Assembly (NCBI RefSeq): GCF_050003625.1
Contig: NC_134397.1
Span: forward strand, 273,786,070 to 273,850,069
Length of the DNA stretch: 64,000 nucleotides
Direction of reading: 5' to 3'
DNA from: Haematobia irritans
Lineage: Eukaryota > Arthropoda > Insecta > Diptera > Muscidae
Positions 56,901 through 64,000 of this stretch are shown in pieces. A program made the position numbers and the translations under genes. A model generated the notes under the pieces. It was not told the origin of the DNA and searched no databases. It saw only the letters and a list, made by a program, of their open reading frames with translations. Every line of letters begins with the position of its first letter. Within the stretch, counting starts at the first letter, position 1.

Positions 56901-58389
56901 TTTTGGATGTTGCTATATTTAAATGATAGAACAAATGATCCAAAAAATTTAATACATTTACTTTTATTCTAAAAGATTTCAAATTTTACTCCAATACAAA
57001 AAAATATTTTTTTTTTATATTCCTCTCTCCTAAGACTAAGTAACCCAGTGGTACTAAAAATCATTTGTCGTAGTATTGGTAGTAATATTTCATACAAAAT
57101 ATTGTGAAAGAAAATTCCCGAGTATTCCCGTACGTAATTCCTGGGAAGGTGGGAGAGAAAATCGCTGGAATTTCCCACAAAAGGATACCGGAAAACACCG
57201 CTAGAGTACACATATTTATCATAACAGAAATCATATATACATTTATATATATTTTCACATACCCAAACCACCCACACTTTTATCGAGCATATTTATGTGT
57301 ATGTATGCATGTATGAGAATGATCCGTTAACACTACACAAAGGATTAATATAATTTGCTAAAAGCTTTTCAATTATAAATTCTTTACAAAAAATTCAGGA
57401 AAAATGTTCCTTTTATTTTTATCTTTCCCCCCATTGCTTTCCACGAAGAATTCAGTGTTTCATTATGTCCTTGTTGAAATTCCCGGCCAGTTCATTGTCC
57501 GTTTGCCCCTTCTTACTGTTACAGTATATAAATGAGATTATGATAATATAATTTTTTAAGGCAGGAGACAAACTGCGTTTATTAAAACAGGCTAATATCG
57601 TCCAATAATTGTATCTATGTGTGTAATTTTTTTATATGTATTCTTCACTCGGGTGTATATAATTTTAATAATTGTAGATTTATTACAGTAGTTGGTATTC
57701 AATTGTTTTTTATTTACTTTTGTCTATTCACTACTTGTGCAACTACTTATTGATTATTTATTTTATTGAGTAATTACTTTGGATAAAGTGCGTAGTTAAA
57801 AAATTAAATAGGTCTTCATAACTTATATGTGACTGAAGGTCTTCGTATAAGAGGTATATTGCGCCTAGGACACACAAGTTACACAATATTAAGGACAAAT
57901 TTCTTTAAAAAATGTTTTAATGGAATTAATAGAACGTTCATTATCTTTGTTTCATTTTTTTCATTAAATTTAGGACAGGAATCTTCCAAACTTGCGTCCT
58001 TCCGATAATGTCGTATGTCCTTTAACTAAGGAAAATTGTGTTTAAGTAAAGACAAACATTTTTGATGCAAAGATGTATTAATTAAATTCATTGATATATT
58101 AAATCTTTGGATTTAAGATCAAAAACATTTTAAATATATGCTAAGATTTAATTTGAGGATTTTGCATCTTTAGTTTAAATGAATTAAGAAAACATTTTTT
58201 CTTTGAAGTATCTGTTATAATTTGAATATTCAAGCTGATATTTTTTTGTACGTGAATAGGTTTATCAAAATACCGCAAAAAGATAATGAAAATTCGATAA
58301 ATAATATCTGTATCCTAGCTACTCGTAAATAAGTCCTTTGGCTAAATAAGTCAATGCAAGAGGTGAACATTTTTGGATCCAAATAATTT
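56901..58389. other. No recognisable feature
   Basis: AT-rich. ORFs at 56969-57316 on both strands lack motifs. Weak AAGGACAAATTTCTTTAAA-like blocks near 57890 may be very old family D-like sequence. Confidence 0.4.
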
Positions 58390-58704
58390 TTTTTGTTTGT
58401 ATAGGAAATTTGATCAAAATTTAATTTCTATAAGAAATTTTCTCAAAACATGTTTCTATAGCAAAATATGTCGAAATTTCAGTTCTGTAGAACATTTTGT
58501 TAAAATTGCATGTTTTTAAAGATTTCATTTAAAAAACTTTTTTAAAATTCCCATCTATACGAAAATTTGCCAAAATTTAATTTCAATAACATAACAGATT
58601 TTGTCAATATTTAATTTCTTGGAAATTTTGTCAAAATTTCACTTCCGTAGGAAGGAGTTTTTTTTTTTGTTAAAATTTCCTTTTTGTCAACATTTCATTA
58701 ATAT
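58390..58704. repeat. 29-bp repeat array, left of Helitron
   Basis: Degenerate units (TTTCTATAAGAAATTTT, TTTGTCAAAATTTCAC) continue on the other side of the Helitron at 63484-63560. Confidence 0.75.
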
Positions 58705-59082
58705 CTATCTATATATATAAAATTCAATCTATGTTTGTTTATTTGTTTGTTTGTTTGTATGTTCCGAGTTGGCTCCGAAACGGCTGAACCGATTTTCTTG
58801 AAACTTTCAGAGATCGTAGGGGGCGTTCATGTGGTGAGAATAGGGTACCTCATTTTTTGACACCTGGTCGCGGAGGGGGACCTCACCTTTGTCGGACTTT
58901 TTGAAAATTGGGCCAAAGTTGACCGATTTGCTTGATATTTTCATTGAAGGTTGGGGTTGGCATCAAGACAAAGATCCGCTACTTTATGTTTCGATATTTT
59001 ACTTAAACTTAAAAAAAAATATTCATATAATCTCATGTGTAGAAAATTTTATTTATGCATAGGTATGTATACAATATTTTTA

Positions 59083-61082
59083 TACCCACCACCATAGAAT
59101 GGTGACGGGGGTATAATAAGTTTGTCACTCCGTTTGTAACACATCGAAATATCGATTTCCGACTATATAAAGTATATATATTCTTGATCAGGGAGAAATT
59201 CTAAGACGATATAACGATGTCCGTCTGTCTTTTGTAATCACGCTACAGTCTTCAATAATGAAAATTTGCACAAACTCGTCTTTTGTCTGCAGGCAGGTCA
59301 AGTTCGAAGAAGGGCTATATCGGTCCAGGTATTGATATAGTCCACATATAAACCGACCTCCCGATTTGGGGTCTTGGGCTTATAGAAATGGTAGTTTTTA
59401 TCCAATTTGCCTGAAATTTGAAACCTAGAGGTATTTTATGGCCATGAAGAGGTGTGCCAAAAATGGTGATTATCGGTTCATGTTTTGGTATAGCCCCCAT
59501 ATAGACCGATCTCCCGATTTTACTTCTTGGGCTTATAGAAACCGCAGTTTTTATTCAATTTACCTGAAATTGGAAATCTAGAAGTATTGTAGGACCACAA
59601 ATACGTGTGCCAAAAATTGTGAGTATCGATCCATATTTTGGTATAGCCCCCATATAGACCGATCTCCCGATTTTACTTCTTGGGATTATAGAAACCGCAG
59701 TTTTTATTCAATTTACCTGAAATTGGAAATCTAGAGGTATTTTAGGACCATAAAGAGGTGTGCCGAAAATGGTGAGTATCGGTCCATGTTTGGTATGGTC
59801 CCCATATAAAACGAACTCCCGATTTGGGGTATTGGGCTTATAGAAACCGTAGTTTTTATCCAATTTGTCTGAAATTGGAAATCTAGAGGTATTTTAGGAC
59901 CATAAAGAGGTGTGCCGCAAATGGTGAGTATCGGTCCATATATTGGTATAGCCCCCATATAGACCGATCTCCCGATTTTATTTCTTGGGCTTATACAAAC
60001 CGCAGTTTTTATTCAATTTACCTGAAATTGGAAATCTAGAGGTATTGTAGGACCACAAATACGTGTGCCAAATATTGTGAGTATCGGTCCATATTTTGTA
60101 TAGCCCCCATATAGACCGATTTCCCGATTTTACTTCTTGGGCTTATAGAAGCCGCAGTTGTTATTCAATTTACCTGAAATTGGAAATCTAGAGGTATTGT
60201 AGAACCACAAATACGTGTGCCAAAAATTGTGAGTATCGGTCCATGTTTTGGTATGGTCCCCATATAAAACGACCTCCCGATTTGGGGTATTGGGCTTATG
60301 GAAACCGTAGTTTTTATCCAATTTGTCTGAAATTGGAAATCTAGAGGTATTTTAGGACCATAAAGAGGTGTGCCGAAAATGGTGAGTATCGGTCCATATA
60401 TTGCTATAGCCCCCATATAGACCGATTTTCCGATTTTACTTCTTGGGGTTCTAGAATCCGAAGTTTTTATCCCATTTGCCTGAAATTGGAAATCTAGAGG
60501 TATTTTCGGGTCATAAAGAGGTGTGCCGAAAACGGTGAGTATCTGTCCATATTTTAGTATAGCCCCCATAAGAACGATCTCCCGATTTAACTCCTTGGGT
60601 TTCTAGAAACCGTAGTTTTTATCTGATTTGCTTGAAATTGTAAATATTCTGGTATTTTAGGCTCACAAAAACGTGTATCGGATTAAGTTTTTATCGGTCC
60701 ATTTGGTAATGCCTCCATATAGACCGACTTCACTTCTTGAGGGTGTAGAATTCGCACTGATCATGAAAATTGCTTGAAACTCAATGTAAAATTTCCAGAT
60801 TTTACTTCTACAGATTTAAGATTTCAAATCAAGACTTTATTTTATAATTTTCTTGCACACTTACATGAGATGTTAATGATTCCTTTAAAACTCAAACAAA
60901 AATGATTCTTATAAATCCAGAATCTGATATAGTCCTCATAGGTGAAATCTTTAAATTTATCTTCGGGAATATCCTCAAGTCCTCAAGCCCCTCCTGAAAT
61001 TTCAAAGGAAACCCTAATATTTGGTTCATGGTGGTGGGTATTTAAGATTCGGCCCGGCCGAACTTAGTGCTGTATATACTTG
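59083..61082 (-). mobile_element. Family B element, copy B3, inside the Helitron
   Basis: The hairpin TATACCCACCACCATAGAAT opens at 59091, the GTCCGTCTGTC core is at 59220, and the repeats are spaced 152-153 bp (TAGCCCC landmarks at 59491, 59644, 59796, 59949, 60101, 60254, 60407, 60560). The TTCGGCCCGGCCGAA palindrome is near 61052 and the ACAAGTATATACAGC end at 61082. It abuts the stop codon of the hAT fragment. ORFs at 59315-60569 are repeat shadows. Confidence 0.88.
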
Positions 61083-61279
61083 TTATAATATTAAATTGAG
61101 CCGACGGGCTTTTTGGGCAGCAAATAAATCAATGACTTCTTCAGTCGGCACATTTATTCGGCGATGAACCGACATTAATGCCAATCCTTTGAGTCTACTC
61201 TCGCTAGTCGAATTTCTAAGATACGTCTTTAATCTCTTCATTGTTGAAAATGAACGTTCGGATGAGCACGTAGTAACTG

Positions 61280-62003
61280 CAGGGATGGAAAATGCAGTAC
61301 TATAGTACTTTTTTCAAACCCTTTTCACCCCCGCCAGTACCGTAGTACCCCGCGAATGATTTAGTACCTTTTGTGAAGACATTTTTGAGTCGATATCAGA
61401 TTTATGGTACAATAGCTTTGAAAAAATATTTTAATATTTTGAGAAAGTCTTTATCAACCTTATTTGCTAATAGTCTTTTACAAATATGGCAAAACAGACA
61501 TGTTCATGTGGAAGAAAATCTCGATTTTGTAAAAGACATAGTCAAAACAGGATTTTATTGAACTTCAAGAATGTTTTAGTCGAAAAAAAGAATGCGATTC
61601 TATATTATCGATTTTTTATTTCGTAGAAAACGTTGTCAAAATTTTATTTCTATATAGAATTTTTGCAAAATTTTATTTTTATAGAAAATTTTGTCAAAAT
61701 TTTATTTCAATTGAATTTTGTACAAATTTTATTTCTATAGGAAATTTTTGCAAAATTTTATTTCTATAGAAAAATTTTGCAACATTTTTTTTCTACAGAT
61801 TTTTTTACAAAATTTTATTTCTATAGAAAATTTTGCAAAATTTTATTTATATAGAAAATTTTGTCAAAATTTTATTTTCTTTAAATTTAGTCTCTTGGCA
61901 ATAATTTTCCAGTATAATTTTTGTTGAAATTTAGTAAAAAGTACCTTTCCGCTCAAAAAATACCTTTTTTGTACTTTCTTAAAAATTTTATATTCCATCC
62001 CTG
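61280..62003. mobile_element. hAT MITE inside the hAT transposase fragment
   Basis: The ends are CAGGGATGGAAAAT and the reversed CAGGGATGGAATAT. The 8-bp duplication AGTAACTG lies at 61272-61279 and 62004-62011. AGTACTATAGTAC-type and GTACTTT motifs lie near the ends, and the middle (61615-61900) is a 29-bp repeat array. 724 bp, non-coding. Confidence 0.93.
61615..61900. repeat. 29-bp repeat array inside the hAT MITE
   Basis: Units of TTTTATTTCTATAGAAAATT spaced about 29 bp. The ORF at 61718-61927 is a translation of this array. Confidence 0.88.
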
Positions 62004-62422
62004 AGTAACTGGCAAAGTGACCAAAATTTTTAAAAGAATATGCACGTTTGGAAATATCTCTTTATTGCACTCTCCAAGTGCTTCCGTCGCTGAATTAGAC
62101 AGGTTCTTTTCGCAGGTTTTGCGCCATTTCATTTACACATGTGTATTTGGCTGTTTCGTTGTTGTTGCTATGGCCTAAAAACACACATAAAAAGCAGAAA
62201 GACATTTTCCAAAAATGAAGTTTGTGGTGCGAGAGCAAAACAATTTGTTTTTTTCGACCGTCGTTTGACGGGCTTTTCAACTAGTATTCTATGATTTGTG
62301 CAAGTTTTATAGGTAAGCGTTTTTCAAAATAAAACCTCCAGCTTTTCTTCAACATCTTCGATAAGATTTTTCTATGCAGCTAAAAATATATTTATTTATA
62401 ATATAAAATATTCATTCATTTC

Positions 62423-62474
62423 GGGGGGGGTTTGATCCCCCTCACCCCCCCCCCCCCCCCTGAATACGGCCTTG
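62423..62474. repeat. G8/C16 tracts and hAT-like terminus
   Basis: G8 (62423-62430) and C16 (62445-62460) are followed by TGAATACGGCCTTG. Reversed, this reads CAAGGCCGTATTCAGGGG, which resembles a hAT-type terminus and may be the 5' end of the element that supplied the transposase fragment. Confidence 0.4.
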
Positions 62475-63440
62475 AACGAAGAGGCAACCTTCCTTGCCCC
62501 ACACAAGAAGGAAAATTCAAGAATTTTCACGGAAGGTTAGGGGTGCTATTCACTACGGTGTTTGTCGATATTGTATCGGGGAAAGTGACGTCCCTTTAAA
62601 ACAATAGAGCAAAATTCAAACATCTCCGATCTACTTGAAATTTACAGGGAATGTGGGAGGAGATGATTAAATTTATACATGATTTTTAAATTAGTATATG
62701 ATTTTTCGATATGTGGTTGGGGAAGGGGAAAATTGAAATAAACTTTGTCGATTTACTTCGATAGAATTTATAGAGACCATTGAGTATTTGTGAAATTAAT
62801 ATAGGGTACGTGATAGTCCGATATCAGGTCGGAGTGGAGCGAAGGTGGGGAGAGGGGTTCACTTTTGTCCTTTTTTTTTTCTTAAATTGAAAGTAGAGGG
62901 CTGTCCGTAAATGGGAACTCGGTACATAATTTTATGATTTTTGCACAGGCTTCTACCAGACTTCTTTTTAGTAAAGAACTTTATTTTGCATGAAATTGGC
63001 AGCCAACTTAGAGGATGCATCATTTTCCAATATAATATCAAATGTTAATGTGGTACAATTTTTACTACTTTTGCTTTTTTCAATTTATTGGATGGGAAAC
63101 AGTAATTCTTTGAATGTTATTATAATATAGTGCTTAATTGTCAGATATGTTGAGGAGAAGGAATCTTTCCTTGACAAACCACACTTAAAAATTCACAAAA
63201 AATATAGAAGATTGTCCAAATACTTGAATACAGAACATTATTTAAAAAATTTGGAGGAAAGTACACCCTCCCCCCGACATTTTTTAAGACGATCCGTTTT
63301 ACATATGCAAATCCGCCGTATTTGTACCTATAAACGAAAAAGCAAGGAGTCCGATTTGTTTGAAAGAATTCAAATCTTTTCGAATTTGTTTTCAGCACGA
63401 AGGATATGGTTAACTAAGTAAACGCAAAGTGTTCCTACAA
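62475..63440 (+). other. Right-hand Helitron interior
   Basis: Non-coding blocks of GGGGAAGGGG and GATATCAGGTCGGAGTGGAG occur among AT-rich DNA. The small ORFs at 62859-63041 and 63141-63421 have no motif. Confidence 0.45.
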
Positions 63441-63483
63441 ATACGCTTCGGAAGGTGCAGCGAAGCGGGCCGGGTTACGCTAG

Positions 63484-63560
63484 TTATAGGATATTTGTCA
63501 AAATTTCATTTTTATAGGAAATTTTTTGCCGAAATTTCATTTTATAGGTAATGTTTGTCA
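63484..63560. repeat. 29-bp repeat array, right of Helitron
   Basis: TTGTCAAAATTTCATTTTTA and TAGGAAATTTTTTGCCG continue the array interrupted at 58704. Confidence 0.7.
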
Positions 63561-63718
63561 AAGTTCGATTTCAATTCAATATTTTTATTCATGATCTATA
63601 AGTCGTAAAAGGGCCAAATCGATTACACATAAATGTATTATGACACAAATATTCACTTATATATATAATATAAGTTAAAAAGGTCTTAATACTAAAAAAA
63701 AAATAAAATATGATGAAC

Positions 63719-64000
<282 letters not shown>

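Larger units (their letters stand above)
61083..62104 (-). pseudogene. hAT transposase C-terminal dimerisation region, split
   Basis: On the minus strand, 62104-62004 reads EALGECNKEIFPNVHILLKI, then LVTLPVT. After removing the MITE at 61280-62003 and one copy of its 8-bp duplication, the frame continues at 61279-61083 with TCSSERSFSTMKRLKTYLRN, LKGLALMSVHRR and EEVIDLFAAQKARRLNLIL, then TAA (61083-61085). SSERSFSxMKRIKxxLRN and RLxxLALLSIH are the hallmark of the hAT C-terminal dimerisation domain, of the type found in ZMYM1/TTF-like hAT proteins. hAT transposases oligomerise through this region. The frame is lost upstream of 62105 and no catalytic domain is present. Confidence 0.9.
58705..63483 (+). 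mobile_element. Helitron with TC and CTAG ends
   Basis: The 5' end is TCTATCTATATATATAAAAT after an A, followed by GTTTGTTTGTTTGTATG and CGGCTGAACCGATTTTC, a leader style common in insect Helitrons. The 3' end has a hairpin GCTTCG (63445-63450) / CGAAGC (63461-63466) with a 10-base loop, then 13 bases and CTAG (63480-63483) followed by T. No target duplication is expected, and the flanks join into a continuous 29-bp-type repeat. The 4.8-kb interior contains family B copy B3, a hAT fragment and a hAT MITE. No Rep/helicase frame is present, so it is non-autonomous. Confidence 0.82.

Noticed and set aside
59315..60569. ORFs up to 134 codons on the minus strand
   Set aside because: In-phase translations of family B 153-bp repeats inside copy B3.
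61718..61927. 69-codon ORF rich in F, N and K
   Set aside because: A translation of the 29-bp repeat array inside a hAT MITE.

Overview
The window looks like transposon-saturated, gene-poor nuclear DNA of a higher fly. The sequence is AT-rich, simple repeats are common, and the mix of element types (irritans-like and other mariners, DD37E Tc1-like, CR1-group LINE, tRNA-derived SINEs, elements with (GTCY)n tracts) fits a calyptrate, probably a muscid such as Stomoxys, Haematobia or Musca. The species assignment is inference. I found no intact host gene, rRNA, functional tRNA or CRISPR array. Every recognisable coding segment belongs to a mobile element and is broken.

The dominant component is a set of three related non-autonomous element families, here called A, B and C. 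Each has the same layout: a 5' ACAAGTA-type end, a GGCC-centred palindrome, an inner motif TACCC..CACCA, a core of diverged 153-bp tandem repeats, a (GGAC/AGAC)n tract with a conserved ACATG core, and a 3' hairpin that contains the exact inverted repeat of the 5' inner motif. Copies lie at 0.9-4.2, 11.6-14.7, 19.4-21.3, 37.5-39.1, 41.6-45.3, 48.7-49.6, 55.6-56.6 and 59.1-61.1 kb.

Layout: 0-1.4 kb, a Foldback-like element with three 157-bp repeats and 9-bp target duplications, then degenerate repeats. 1.6-4.2 kb, two family C copies head to tail. 4.6-6.1 kb, an element (E) carrying a SINE and a CACTG-ended MITE. 6.1-8.5 kb, no recognised element apart from a small fragment. 8.5-11.6 kb, a dead CR1-group LINE on the minus strand. 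11.6-14.7 kb, family A split by an element with long inverted repeats. 16-19 kb, old repeats and a 199-bp MITE. 19.4-21.3 kb, family C with a SINE that has a (TTAGG)n tail. 23.1-26.9 kb, one mariner apparently dissected by a hAT MITE, a SINE and a composite block. 28.6-29.3 kb, a split 29-bp repeat array. 31.6-32.2 kb, a hAT MITE full of ACTCACG motifs. 32.8-36.2 kb, a hAT-like element hosting a second element. 38.1-38.6 kb, an insertion-free copy of element E. 40.0-41.5 kb, an irritans-like mariner next to a broken protein of unknown family. 41.6-45.3 kb, family A inside family C. 46.6-48.3 kb, a reverse-transcriptase scrap and the C-terminal part of a DD37E transposase. 52.5-55.5 kb, a CACTG MITE and a LINE split by a Harbinger-like element. 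58.7-63.5 kb, a Helitron with precise ends that contains family B, a hAT transposase fragment and a hAT MITE. 63.7-64.0 kb, a (TA)n tract running off the window.

No genes here act together in a pathway. What ties the window together is insertion order: many insertions leave clean target duplications or have an empty paralogous site, so the layering can be read directly. The best candidate for something under-described is the A/B/C element system, with its fixed 153-bp period and covarying subterminal inverted repeats.
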